A program made the position numbers and the translations under genes. A stretch of 64,000 nt of DNA from Bordetella genomosp. 5 (lineage in GTDB: Bacteria > Pseudomonadota > Gammaproteobacteria > Burkholderiales > Burkholderiaceae_B): positions 434,001-498,000 of the forward strand of contig NZ_NEVN01000001.1 in NCBI RefSeq assembly GCF_002261475.1, given 5' to 3'. The notes below the pieces were generated by a model, which had not been told where the DNA came from, did no database searches, and saw only the letters and a list, made by a program, of their open reading frames with translations. Shown piece by piece: positions 18,347 through 26,442 of this stretch (its first letter is position 1; each line of letters opens with the position of its first letter).

Positions 18347-19161
18347 ACGCTAACAGGATGGGGCCCGACCTCTCGGGCAAGACCGCGATCGTGACCGGCA
18401 GTACGCAGGGCCTGGGCGCCGATATCGCGCGTGGGCTGGTCGCGGCGGGCGCCAGCGTGATGCTGGTCGGACGCAGCCGCGAGGCGGGGGAAGCGCTGGC
18501 GCGCGAGCTGGGCGAACGCGCCCGCTTCAGCGCTACGGATATCGGCCATGACGATCAGATCCAGGACTGCATCGCGCGCACGCGCGAGGCGTTCGGCGGG
18601 CTCGATATCCTCGTCAACAACGCGTGCCAGTATGCGGACCAGGGCCTGGCGTCGAGCCGGGAGCAATGGCATGCCACGCTCGATACCAATCTGATTTCGG
18701 CGGCGATGTTCACGCAGTTCGCCGCGCCCGTGTTGCCGCGCGGCGGCGTCGTGATCAACATGGGCAGCACCGGCGGCAAGTTCGGCGCCGCGGGCCGCGC
18801 GATCTATCCGGCGTCCAAGGCGGCGCTGCTGCAGATCACGCGCAACTTCGCGGTCGAGCTGGCGCCGGCGGGCATCCGTGTGCTGGCGGTCTCGCCGGCC
18901 TGGACCTGGTCGCCCTCGGTCGAGGGTCTGGCGCAGGGTGATCGCGCCGTCGCCGACGCCGTGGGCGCGCATTTCCACCCGCTCGGCCGGGTGGGCGGCG
19001 GCGAAGAAATCGCGGCGGTGGTGTGTTTTGCGTGTTCGCCGGCGGCCTCCTGGATGACCGGCGTGGACCTGCCGGTCGACGGCGGTTTTTCCGTTCTGGG
19101 CCCGGACCAGGGGATCTCGCCGCGCGCCTGGTTCGCGCGGCTGGCACAAGACAGCCGTTGA
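18343..19161 (+). CDS. SDR family oxidoreductase (dioxygenase cluster)
   Basis: 272 residues. Cofactor motif TGSTQGLGADIA, NNACQYADQG, catalytic Ser in NMGSTGGK and the YPASK pair mark a classical SDR. It overlaps the upstream gene by ATGA. Next to a ring-hydroxylating dioxygenase the simplest role is dehydrogenation of a cis-dihydrodiol to a catechol-type product. That is inferred; 3-oxoacyl reductase-like activity is the alternative. Confidence 0.86.
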   Translation: MNANRMGPDLSGKTAIVTGSTQGLGADIARGLVAAGASVMLVGRSREAGEALARELGERARFSATDIGHDDQIQDCIARTREAFGGLDILVNNACQYADQGLASSREQWHATLDTNLISAAMFTQFAAPVLPRGGVVINMGSTGGKFGAAGRAIYPASKAALLQITRNFAVELAPAGIRVLAVSPAWTWSPSVEGLAQGDRAVADAVGAHFHPLGRVGGGEEIAAVVCFACSPAASWMTGVDLPVDGGFSVLGPDQGISPRAWFARLAQDSR

Positions 19162-19175
19162 ACCGTTGAACTGTT

Positions 19176-19215
19176 GCGCCGTGCAACGGGCGCCGTGCAA
19201 CCAGCGCCGTGCAAC
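19176..19215. repeat. Three copies of a 12-bp unit at 14-bp spacing
   Basis: GCGCCGTGCAAC occurs identically at 19176-19187, 19190-19201 and 19204-19215, separated by 2 bp. It directly follows the SDR stop codon and a GTTGAACCGTTGAACTGTTG stutter. It lies between convergent genes. Function unknown; could be slipped-strand duplication. Confidence 0.8.
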
Positions 19216-19270
19216 GGCCACCCCGATGCGCCGCGCGGCGCGGGCCCTGGTGCGGCAGGGCCCACGCCGC

Positions 19271-20935
19271 TCAGCGCGTGCCGGCGGCCTTGATGACGAG
19301 CTGGCCTTCTTCGAGCATGGCCTTGCCGCCTACCGTGTCTTCGAACACTTCCTGCACCTTGTTACCGATCTGCAGGTGCACGCCGCCGTGATAGCGGCGC
19401 GACGCCACGATGAACGCCGTCAGGAGCGGCTGCAGGTCCTTCTGCAGACGCTGTTCGTCCAGGTCGACCTGCGCCAGTTCGCCGGTGATGCGATTGTGCG
19501 TGGCGCGGGCCCGATCGCTCATGCCGTTCACGTTCTTGGCCGGGTTGTTGTGCAAGAAGACGATGAGCTTCTCGAGCTTGGCCTTTTCTTCGGTCAGGCC
19601 GGCGCGGCGGGCTTCGAGCGCGGCGCGGCGTGCCTCGGCGTGCGGGTGCAGGCCGACGCAGATCTGCGTCGGAACGGACGCCATCGAGCCCAGGCTGCCC
19701 GCGCTCACCGACTTGGTGGCATGGGCTTCGCCGCCCACGATCACGCCCATCTGCGAGCCCGGCGCGCCCACCGTGACGCTCTCGCCGGCATACACCCGGC
19801 TCGCGCGGATCTCGCGCTCGGCGGCGATGTTCTTGTCGGCGTTGACGTGGGCGTTCTCGATGAAGCGCGCCTTGACCGAGCCGCCGGCCGTGATCTGCGC
19901 CGTGCGGATGCTGGCGCCGGGCGTGGCGGCCGCGCCGCGCGCGTCCTTCACGATCTCGGCCAGGCCGATGATGCCGCCGTTCACGCTGACGTTGCCGCCC
20001 GCATGCACGAGGGCGGCTTCGATGGTGCCGTTGACCACCACATCGCCGGACACGCGGACTTCCATGCCGGAGGTGATGTCGCCGCGCACGCGCAGCGTGC
20101 CGTCGAAATTGATGTTGCCGGTGTTGAGATCGACCGCGTCGACCTCGACCAGCGAGTTGACCAGCACGCCCTGCGGCACCACCATCGGCGAGCCGGCATT
20201 GGCGGCGCGCAGCAGGTTGGGGTCTTCTTCGTCGAGCGCGACGCCGGTGAGGTTCGGCGCGAACGGTGTGTCGGCCATCTGCGGCGGCTCGACCGCTTCG
20301 CCCATGACGTTCAGGCCGGGCTTGCCCTGGACCGGCGGAATGCGGCGCATCAGCGGCGTGCCCGGCGCGACCAGCGTCAGGTTGCCGAGCTCGCGGTAAT
20401 CGATCGGCGCGTTCTCGTCGTCTTCCTGTTCGCGGGTCTTGAGCGCGTCGAGCAGGCTTTCGAACCGCACCGGGGTGCCGGGCGTGAAGGGCGTGCCCTG
20501 CGCGACGACCGCGGTGGCGCGGGTGCCCAGCGCGAGGGCCTGGCGGATCGAGGCCTCGTGCACGCCGTAGACGATGCCGTGCTCGAGCAGCGCGGCCAGC
20601 ACGTCCGCCTCGGCGATGACGTGGCCGCCCTTCGCGGGTGTCACCACCATCAGCACCGACATGTGATCGGGGGAGATTTCGAGCTCGAAGCGGCCGTGCT
20701 GAACCTCGCCGATCTTGCCCTGCACGGGTTCGGTCGCGGTGCGGCAGGATTCGATGAAGCTGATGGCGCTGAGCTGGTCCAGCACGTCGGCGTTCCAGCC
20801 CTGGTCCTGGACCGCCTGGGTCAAGGTCTCGAGCGTGGGAATGGACACCACGTCGCGGTCACCCGGTTCAAACACGGCCGACAGCACATGCGTCGTTTCG
20901 TCCAACTCAAGCCGGAATGCAGTATCGACAGGCAT
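19271..20935 (-). CDS. FapA family (DUF342) protein
   Basis: 554 residues. The N-terminal ~190 residues match the FapA N-terminal domain (VSIPTLETLTQAVQDQG, then GGHVIAEADVLAALLEHGIVYGV-type segment). The middle contains Gly/Val-rich beta-helix repeats (TLRVRGDITSGMEVRVSGDV, NVSVNGGIIG), and a helical coiled-coil-like stretch (ALEARRAGLTEEKAKLEKLI) sits near residue 430. FapA-like proteins are polymerising cell-envelope or flagellar-assembly factors of unclear role. There are no flagellar genes nearby. The gene stands alone with a dyad-rich upstream region. ATG follows GGAGGGAAGAA. Confidence 0.82.
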   Translation of the reverse strand: MPVDTAFRLELDETTHVLSAVFEPGDRDVVSIPTLETLTQAVQDQGWNADVLDQLSAISFIESCRTATEPVQGKIGEVQHGRFELEISPDHMSVLMVVTPAKGGHVIAEADVLAALLEHGIVYGVHEASIRQALALGTRATAVVAQGTPFTPGTPVRFESLLDALKTREQEDDENAPIDYRELGNLTLVAPGTPLMRRIPPVQGKPGLNVMGEAVEPPQMADTPFAPNLTGVALDEEDPNLLRAANAGSPMVVPQGVLVNSLVEVDAVDLNTGNINFDGTLRVRGDITSGMEVRVSGDVVVNGTIEAALVHAGGNVSVNGGIIGLAEIVKDARGAAATPGASIRTAQITAGGSVKARFIENAHVNADKNIAAEREIRASRVYAGESVTVGAPGSQMGVIVGGEAHATKSVSAGSLGSMASVPTQICVGLHPHAEARRAALEARRAGLTEEKAKLEKLIVFLHNNPAKNVNGMSDRARATHNRITGELAQVDLDEQRLQKDLQPLLTAFIVASRRYHGGVHLQIGNKVQEVFEDTVGGKAMLEEGQLVIKAAGTR

Positions 20936-21290
20936 TTCTTCCCTCCGGGCACCGCCATCCTTGCTCCGGGACGGGGCGCCTACATATCGTTTTGTATCGG
21001 TCGCGCTAGGCAGCCGGGACTAGCACAGTGCGCACTCAGTTGCTAGAGTAATAACTCGAAATATCGAGACATATTAAGCGATATTCAAGCGTGTAGGCGA
21101 ACGGAGTTGTAAGGGCCGGAGGGGCTATCTCACTGATTTTTGAGATAAAACAGGTCACACGCGTGTCGTGCGCCGGGCTCACCCCGGCGAGTGCGGGGAT
21201 CTGCCCTGCAATCCCCTGCTTCTGCGAGGATTGCGTCGTGAACATCGCGGCCTTCGTGCGAGGGCCGCGATGTTCACGTTCGTGCGGGGA
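20936..21290. other. 355-bp spacer between FapA-like gene and hemL, rich in dyads
   Basis: No gene seen. The FapA-like promoter should lie in the A+T-rich part at 21040-21150, which holds CTCGA-N4-TCGAG (21055-21068) and TATCTCA-N8-TGAGATA (21126-21132 / 21141-21147). Nearer hemL lie hairpins GCCGGG/CCCGGC (21172-21188) and the large one at 21238-21277. A 17-bp direct repeat, GTGCGGGGATCWGCCCT, occurs at 21191-21207 and again at 21282-21298 over the hemL stop. Confidence 0.65.
21238..21277 (-). terminator. 15-bp perfect hairpin downstream of hemL
   Basis: GTGAACATCGCGGCC (21238-21252) pairs with GGCCGCGATGTTCAC (21263-21277) over a 10-nt loop, starting 14 bp after the hemL stop. It lacks a T-run, so it is a strong stem that may act as a terminator with help or as a 3' stabiliser. 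Confidence 0.55.
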
Positions 21291-22574
21291 TCAGCCCTTC
21301 ATGCGGGTAAACACCGACTCCGCGCGATCGAGGGTGGCGTCGATCACGCTGTCATCGTGGGTGGCCGACACGAAGCCGGCTTCGAAGGCCGACGGCGCGA
21401 AGTGCACGCCCGCGTCGAGCATGGCATGGAAGAAGGTCTTGAAGGCCTGGGTGTCGCAGGCCGAGACCTGCGCGAAGGTGCCGGGCACCTCGTTGCTGAA
21501 ATACAGACCGAACATGCCGCCGATCGCGTCGGCCGAGAAGGCCAGTCCGGCGGCGCGGGCGCGCTCCTGCAGGCCGTTGGCCAGGCGCTGCGTCTGGGTG
21601 GCCAGGCGTTCGTAGAAGCCCGGCTGGCCGATCAGGCGCATCGTGGCCAGGCCCGCGGCCACGGCCACGGGATTGCCGGACAGCGTGCCGGCCTGGTAGA
21701 CGCCACCCAGCGGCGCGATGTGCGCCATCAGGTCGGCGCGGCCGCCGAAGGCGCCGACCGGCATGCCGCCGCCGATCACCTTGGCCAGCGTCGTCAGATC
21801 GGGCGTGATGCCGGTCAGGCCTTGCACGCCTTGCGGGCCGACGCGGAAGCCGGTCATGACCTCATCGAAAATCAGCACGGCGCCGTGGCGCGTGCACAGT
21901 TCGCGCAGGCCTTCCAGGAAGCCCGGGGCCGGCTTGATCAGATTCATGTTGCCCGCCACCGGCTCGACGATCACGCAGGCGATGTCGGTGCCGTGTTCGG
22001 CGAAGGCGGTCTGCACCGCCGGCAGGTTGTTGTAGTCGAGCGTGAGCGTGTGCGAGACGAACTCGGGCGGCACGCCGGCCGAGCTGGGGTTGCCGAAGGT
22101 CAGCAGACCCGAGCCGGCCTTCACCAGCAGGCTGTCGGAGTGGCCGTGGTAGCAGCCCTCGAACTTCACGATTTTGTTGCGGCCGGTGGCGCCACGCGCC
22201 AGCCGGATCGCGGTCATGGTGGCCTCGGTGCCCGAGCTCACCAGACGCACCTGTTCGAGCGAGGGCAGGCGCTGGATCAGCAGCTCGGCGAGTTCGATCT
22301 CGGCCTCGGTGGGCGCGCCGAACGACAGGCCGTGCACGGCGGCGTCTTGGACCGCGCGCACCACTTCCGGGTGGGCATGGCCCAGGATGGCGGGGCCCCA
22401 CGAGCCGACGTAGTCGATGTATTGCGTGCCCTCGGCGTCCCAGATGTAGGGGCCCTGCGCGCGCGCGATGAAACGCGGCGTGCCACCCACGGAACGGAAG
22501 GCGCGCACGGGCGAGTTGACGCCACCAGGAATGCTGCGGCTGGCGCGTTCGAACAATTCGGCGTTACGGGACAT
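21291..22574 (-). CDS. hemL: Glutamate-1-semialdehyde 2,1-aminomutase
   Basis: 427 residues, the standard length. It begins with [19 protein letters not shown] and has the class III aminotransferase pattern: [31 protein letters not shown], and the PLP-binding Lys in [17 protein letters not shown] at about residue 263. Converts glutamate-1-semialdehyde to 5-aminolevulinate in the C5 route to heme, in the cytosol. It is 17 bp after thiE and is probably co-transcribed with thiD-thiE. Confidence 0.95.
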   Translation of the reverse strand: MSRNAELFERASRSIPGGVNSPVRAFRSVGGTPRFIARAQGPYIWDAEGTQYIDYVGSWGPAILGHAHPEVVRAVQDAAVHGLSFGAPTEAEIELAELLIQRLPSLEQVRLVSSGTEATMTAIRLARGATGRNKIVKFEGCYHGHSDSLLVKAGSGLLTFGNPSSAGVPPEFVSHTLTLDYNNLPAVQTAFAEHGTDIACVIVEPVAGNMNLIKPAPGFLEGLRELCTRHGAVLIFDEVMTGFRVGPQGVQGLTGITPDLTTLAKVIGGGMPVGAFGGRADLMAHIAPLGGVYQAGTLSGNPVAVAAGLATMRLIGQPGFYERLATQTQRLANGLQERARAAGLAFSADAIGGMFGLYFSNEVPGTFAQVSACDTQAFKTFFHAMLDAGVHFAPSAFEAGFVSATHDDSVIDATLDRAESVFTRMKG

Positions 22575-22591
22575 GGTATGCGGTCTTAAAG

Positions 22592-23272
22592 TCAGGGTTG
22601 GGGGCGGGCCGGCGCGCCGCGCTGGACGCTGGCGCAGGCCGCGGCGCAGGCGCGCGCGGCGGCCCGGATATCGGGCATCTCGAACAGGCCGGTGATCACG
22701 GCGATGGCGTCGGCGCCGGCCTGGGCCACGAGCGGCGCGTTCTGGGCGGTGATGCCGCCAATGGCGACCACGGCGGGGCGCGGCGCGGGGCAGGTGTCGG
22801 CCAGCGCCGCCGCTTCGGTGAGCAGCGAGAGCGGGGCCTGAACGGCCTGCGGCTTGGTGGACGAGGCGAACACCGCTCCGAAGGCGATGTAATCCGCGCC
22901 CTGGGCGAGCAGGTCGCGCGCCCGGTCGAGGTCGTTGTAGCAGGAGACGCCCAGCAGCAGGTCGGGCCCGACTTCGCGGCGCACCCCGGCGAGCGCGTCG
23001 TCGTCGCGGCCCAGATGCGCGCCGTCGGCGCCGACCTCGAGCGCGAGGCGCCAGTCGTCGTTGATCATCAGCACGACGCCGAGCTCACGGCACAGCGGCA
23101 CGAGGGCGCGCGCCTGGGCGGCGCGCTCGTCGGCGGTGGCGTTTTTGCGGCGCAGCTGCAGGGAGCGCATGCCCCCTTCGGCGGCGTGGCGTACGGCGGT
23201 CAGCAGGCGGGCGGTATCGGCCCAGTCGGGCGTGACCCCATACAGGCCGGCTGGAAAGCGCAGGGGTTTCAT
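22592..23272 (-). CDS. thiE: Thiamine phosphate synthase
   Basis: 226 residues from ATG 23272, which overlaps the thiD stop as ATGA. TIM-barrel thiamine phosphate synthase with GLYGVTPD at the N terminus, [38 protein letters not shown], and the phosphate loop IGGITAQNA. It joins HMP-PP and the thiazole phosphate to give thiamine phosphate. The typical ...HLGQ-D reads HLGRDD here, which is usual in this group. A longer upstream frame exists but runs inside thiD. Confidence 0.93.
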   Translation of the reverse strand: MKPLRFPAGLYGVTPDWADTARLLTAVRHAAEGGMRSLQLRRKNATADERAAQARALVPLCRELGVVLMINDDWRLALEVGADGAHLGRDDDALAGVRREVGPDLLLGVSCYNDLDRARDLLAQGADYIAFGAVFASSTKPQAVQAPLSLLTEAAALADTCPAPRPAVVAIGGITAQNAPLVAQAGADAIAVITGLFEMPDIRAAARACAAACASVQRGAPARPQP

Positions 23273-24114
23273 TGCAGGGTGGCTCCGGCGTCGACGTGGC
23301 GGCGCGGCACGCGCCGGCCCATGCCGGGCAGGAAACTTGCGGCGAGCACCTGGTCGGCGTGCTGCAGCGCCTGTTCGACGGCCTGAGGCATCTCGAGCCC
23401 CTGCGCCAGCAGCGCGGCCGCGGCGGCGGCCGTCACGCCGCCGGTGTCGGCATTGCGGTCGGGCGCGGCCTGCCAGGGCAGGTTGCTGGTCTGGCCGCCG
23501 GGGCCCACGAGCAGGTTGGTGTAGTGGCCCGGCCGGGTCGGATGGCCGAGCACCAGCGCCCATTGGGCGCCGCCGGCCAGCAGGGCATGGCCCGGCGTGG
23601 GCGAACCCGAAGTGTCGATGCTGCCATCGGACTGCCATTGCGCCAGGCGCATGTGCTCGACCACGACCAGGTCGGTCTGGGGCAGCACGAGCTCGAACGT
23701 GGCGGCGAGCAGGTCGTCGGCGTCATCCTGTTCGACGGCGTCTTCGGGCAGCAGCGCGCGCGGGCCGAGGTGCAGGACCAGCGGTACCTGGCTGTAGTCG
23801 GCCGCGATCTGGGCCGCCACGCTGGCGCCTTCGGCGGTGTAGAGCCCGCCGACCTTGATCGCCTGCACCTGCATGTCTTCGAGCAGGCAGCGCGCCTGGT
23901 CGTCGAGCAGCTCGGGCGAGACGGGATGGATTTCTTCGATGCCGGCGGTATCCTGGACGGTCAGGGCCGTCGCGGCGGCCAGGGCATGACAGCCCAGCCG
24001 GGCGCAGGTGACGGCGTCGGCCGGCAGCCCGTCGGTGCCAGTGGGATCGAACGGGCCGAACACGAGTACGAGAGGGGGGGCAAGAGGGGCCAATTGAACC
24101 TGAACAGCGCGCAT
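23269..24114 (-). CDS. thiD: Hydroxymethylpyrimidine/phosphomethylpyrimidine kinase
   Basis: 281 residues from ATG 24114; ATGs further upstream (24162, 24186) are possible but would leave little room for the rubredoxin promoter. Ribokinase-like fold: FGPFDPTGTDGLPADAVT corresponds to the nucleotide and HMP region, ALTVQDT keeps the HMP-contact Gln, and DMQVQAIKVGG follows. The anion-hole motif, usually GTGCT, reads NADTGGVTA, so the customary catalytic Cys is absent. Betaproteobacterial ThiD proteins of this subgroup often deviate there. Converts HMP to HMP-PP for ThiE. Divergent from the rubredoxin gene. Confidence 0.85.
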   Translation of the reverse strand: MRAVQVQLAPLAPPLVLVFGPFDPTGTDGLPADAVTCARLGCHALAAATALTVQDTAGIEEIHPVSPELLDDQARCLLEDMQVQAIKVGGLYTAEGASVAAQIAADYSQVPLVLHLGPRALLPEDAVEQDDADDLLAATFELVLPQTDLVVVEHMRLAQWQSDGSIDTSGSPTPGHALLAGGAQWALVLGHPTRPGHYTNLLVGPGGQTSNLPWQAAPDRNADTGGVTAAAAAALLAQGLEMPQAVEQALQHADQVLAASFLPGMGRRVPRRHVDAGATLQ

Positions 24115-24250
24115 CGTGATGGCGAACTTCCCGATTTGCGTTGCATCAGGAAAGAACCCCATCGGGTTTCGGTAAGATATGCCCATTCTAATGGATGCTT
24201 TCCGCGAATTGCCCGCTCCGGGGCAGCGCGGCGCAAGGCAAGAGAGAACT

Positions 24251-24415
24251 ATGCGTACTTGGATGTGTCTTATCTGTGGCTGGGTTTACGACGAGGAGGC
24301 AGGCTTGCCCGACGAGGGAATCGCTCCCGGCACCCGTTGGGAAGACGTACCGCCGAACTGGGTCTGTCCCGAGTGCGGCGCACGCAAGGAAGATTTCGAA
24401 CTGATGGAAATCTGA
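24251..24415 (+). CDS. rubA: Rubredoxin
   Basis: 54 residues with two Cys pairs, CLICGWVY and CPECGARKEDF, separated by the usual spacing; these four Cys bind one iron. A cytosolic one-electron carrier. Aromatic and acidic residues around the site (WEDVPPNWVCP) are typical. The start ATG 24251 gives the canonical length; upstream in-frame codons are not family-like. Divergently transcribed from thiD, an arrangement common in betaproteobacteria. Confidence 0.93.
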   Translation: MRTWMCLICGWVYDEEAGLPDEGIAPGTRWEDVPPNWVCPECGARKEDFELMEI

Positions 24416-24435
24416 GCCCGTAGCGGCTCAAGGCA

Positions 24436-24454
24436 GGCCGCCCTCGGGGCGGCC
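24436..24454 (+). terminator. GC hairpin after rubredoxin
   Basis: GGCCGCCC (24436-24443) and GGGCGGCC (24447-24454) with a 3-nt loop. No T-run follows; weak terminator candidate before algH. Confidence 0.4.
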
Positions 24455-24504
24455 TCGTGCCCCCGGCGGGTGCCCGCTCAGATTGCCCTTGCAAGGGGTT
24501 TGCC

Positions 24505-25101
24505 ATGACCGAACACACTCGCACCGACGACGCCGACGACGCACCTGCGTTGGCGGCCGATTTCTCCAATCAGTTCCTGCTCGCCATGCCCGGCATGGTC
24601 GAGGGCGCCCTGGCGGGCACCGTGATTTTCGTCTGCGAGCACACGCCTCGCGGCGCGCTCGGGCTCGTCATCAACCGGCCCACCGATCTCACGCTGGCGC
24701 TGCTCTTCGAACGCATCGATCTCAAGCTCGAGATCGGACCAGTCGACGATCCCGTCTTCTTCGGCGGACCCGTCCAGACCGACCGCGGCTTCGTGCTGCA
24801 TGCGCCGGCGGGCGAATACACGTCCAGCATCCGGCTGGGCGAGCTCGCGCTCACCACCTCGCGCGACGTGCTGCAGGCCGTGGCCGACGGCAACGGGCCG
24901 AGCCGCATGCTGGTCACGCTCGGCTATGCCGGGTGGGGCGCGGGCCAGCTCGAGAGCGAGATGGCACAAAACGCCTGGCTCAACGTCGATGCCGAAGCCC
25001 ACATCATCTTCGATACGCCTGCCGAAGAACGCTATCCCGCCGCGCTCAAGCTGCTGGGCATCGATCCGGTGATGCTGGCCGGTGAAGCCGGACATGCGTG
25101 A
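24505..25101 (+). CDS. YqgE/AlgH family protein (UPF0301)
   Basis: 198 residues from ATG 24505 (AAGGGG upstream). The family pattern is plain: NQFLLAMPGMVEGALAGTVIFVCEHT, GLVINRPTDLTL, FGGPVQTDRGFVLH and GYAGWGAGQLESEM. The biochemical role is not settled; it is a conserved cytosolic protein encoded beside ruvX. Overlaps the ruvX start by 8 bp, so it is the first gene of the algH-ruvX-pyrB'-pyrC'-plsC operon. Confidence 0.92.
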   Translation: MTEHTRTDDADDAPALAADFSNQFLLAMPGMVEGALAGTVIFVCEHTPRGALGLVINRPTDLTLALLFERIDLKLEIGPVDDPVFFGGPVQTDRGFVLHAPAGEYTSSIRLGELALTTSRDVLQAVADGNGPSRMLVTLGYAGWGAGQLESEMAQNAWLNVDAEAHIIFDTPAEERYPAALKLLGIDPVMLAGEAGHA

Positions 25102-25495
25102 GGAAACCCTGCTCGCGTTCGATTTCGGCGAAAAGAAAATCGGCATCGCGATCGGCAACACGCTCACCCGGCACGCTCGCCCGCTCGAGATCATCATGTC
25201 CGAGCGGCGCGATGCGCGCTTCGGCCGCATCGAACAGTTGCTCCAGGAGTGGCAGCCGCAGCGCGTCATCGTGGGCCTCGCGCTCGATACCGATGGCGGC
25301 GATCAGCCGGCCACGCTGCGCTGCCGGCGATTCGCCAACCAGTTGCACGGCCGCTTCGGCCTCGACGTGACGCTGGTCGACGAGCGCGGCTCGAGCATGG
25401 AGGCCCAGCGCCTGCTGGGCAGCCACGCGGCCGACGATGCGATGGCCGCTGCCGTGATCCTGCAGCGCTACCTCGACGCGCTGCCGCAGGTCTGA
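25094..25495 (+). CDS. ruvX: Holliday junction resolvase-like protein RuvX/YqgF
   Basis: 133 residues. RNase H-like fold with the first acidic residue in LLAFDFGEKKIGIAIGN, VGLALDTDGGDQP, the Glu region VTLVDERGSSMEA and a terminal Asp in SHAADDAMAAAVILQ. Expected to act in 16S rRNA 5'-end maturation and possibly on branched DNA. ATG 25094 gives the normal length; GTG 25082 is an alternative. The stop overlaps the next start as TGATG, leaving no room for pyrR, which sits here in many relatives. Confidence 0.92.
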   Translation: MREETLLAFDFGEKKIGIAIGNTLTRHARPLEIIMSERRDARFGRIEQLLQEWQPQRVIVGLALDTDGGDQPATLRCRRFANQLHGRFGLDVTLVDERGSSMEAQRLLGSHAADDAMAAAVILQRYLDALPQV

Positions 25496-26442
25496 TGTTC
25501 AATCCCCAGCTCGACCGGCAGGGCGCGCTCGTGCATCTGCTCACGACCGAAGGCCTGCCGCGGCGCCTGCTCGAGCCGCTGCTCGATGGCGCGGCAAGTC
25601 ATGCGCGCGATGCCGCCGTGGCGCCCCGCGCGCCGGCGGGGGCGGTCTCGATGCTGTTCGATGCGCCGGATCCCTTCTGGGAGCAGGCGTGTGCGGCCGC
25701 CGCCGAGCTGACGGGCCGTGCCTGCGTGGCGCCCGGCGTGCCGTGCCTGCCGCGCGGGGCCGCACTGCCGCGCTGGCTCGGCGAGCTGCGCGCGCGTGGC
25801 GTGACCACGTTGGTGCTGCGGCACGGCAGCAGCGGCGCCGCGCACCTGGCCGCGCGTCATGCGCCGGCGGGCCTGCGCGTCATCAATGCCGGCGATGGTC
25901 TGCATGCCCAGCCGCTTGCCGCGTTGGCCGACCTGATGGCCATCCGCGACGCGCTGGGCGGCTTTACCGAACTCACCGTGACGCTGCTCGGCGATCTGGC
26001 CCATGCGCCCGCCGCGCGCTCGCTCATTCATGCCCTCACCACGCTGGGTGCGCCGCAATTGCGCGCCGTGGCGCCTGCCGCCCTGTTGCCGGACGGTCTG
26101 GCCGAGCTGGGCGTGCACGGCTGGCCCGACCTCGATTCCGGGCTGGCCGGCGCCGATGTCGTGGTCGTGCTGCCGCTCGCGCCCGAAAGCGTGGCGCAGG
26201 GCCGCGTCGGCAGCGCGGCCGCGTATGCGGCCGATTGGCGCCTGGACGGTGCGCGTCTGGCGGCGACGCGTCCGGATGTCGTGGTCCTGCATGCCGGCGT
26301 CGATGCCGCAGCGGTTGCCGCAGCCGCGCTCGAGCTCGACGCGGCCGCCGTGCAGCGGGCCCGTCCGGCCATGGCCAGTCGCGCGGTTCACGCGCGGGCG
26401 GTCGTGGCGGCAGTGTTCGATCAGATCGCGGAGCTCCGATGA
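25495..26442 (+). CDS. Aspartate carbamoyltransferase (PyrB)-like protein with active-site residues lost
   Basis: 315 residues, aligning end to end with bacterial PyrB ([48 protein letters not shown]). The catalytic motifs are gone. The carbamoyl-phosphate loop S-T-R-T-R is replaced by APDPFW (57-62), the S-x-S-K-G-E loop is unrecognisable (~85-92), DGxHxHPTQ has become DGLHAQPLA (134-142), HSRVARS has become HAPAARS (170-176), RLQxER has become PLAPES (227-232), and HPGPMNRG has become HAGVDAAA (266-273). Only RHG (109-111) persists. The frame is intact, so this is a maintained pseudoenzyme rather than a decayed gene, perhaps a structural partner of the next protein. It should not be counted as the cell's ATCase. 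Confidence 0.8.
   Translation: MFNPQLDRQGALVHLLTTEGLPRRLLEPLLDGAASHARDAAVAPRAPAGAVSMLFDAPDPFWEQACAAAAELTGRACVAPGVPCLPRGAALPRWLGELRARGVTTLVLRHGSSGAAHLAARHAPAGLRVINAGDGLHAQPLAALADLMAIRDALGGFTELTVTLLGDLAHAPAARSLIHALTTLGAPQLRAVAPAALLPDGLAELGVHGWPDLDSGLAGADVVVVLPLAPESVAQGRVGSAAAYAADWRLDGARLAATRPDVVVLHAGVDAAAVAAAALELDAAAVQRARPAMASRAVHARAVVAAVFDQIAELR

Noticed and set aside
24115-24250. TPP riboswitch upstream of thiD
   Set aside because: A CTGATG segment is present, but the CTGAGA core and the paired helices of the TPP aptamer are not seen and the leader is short.
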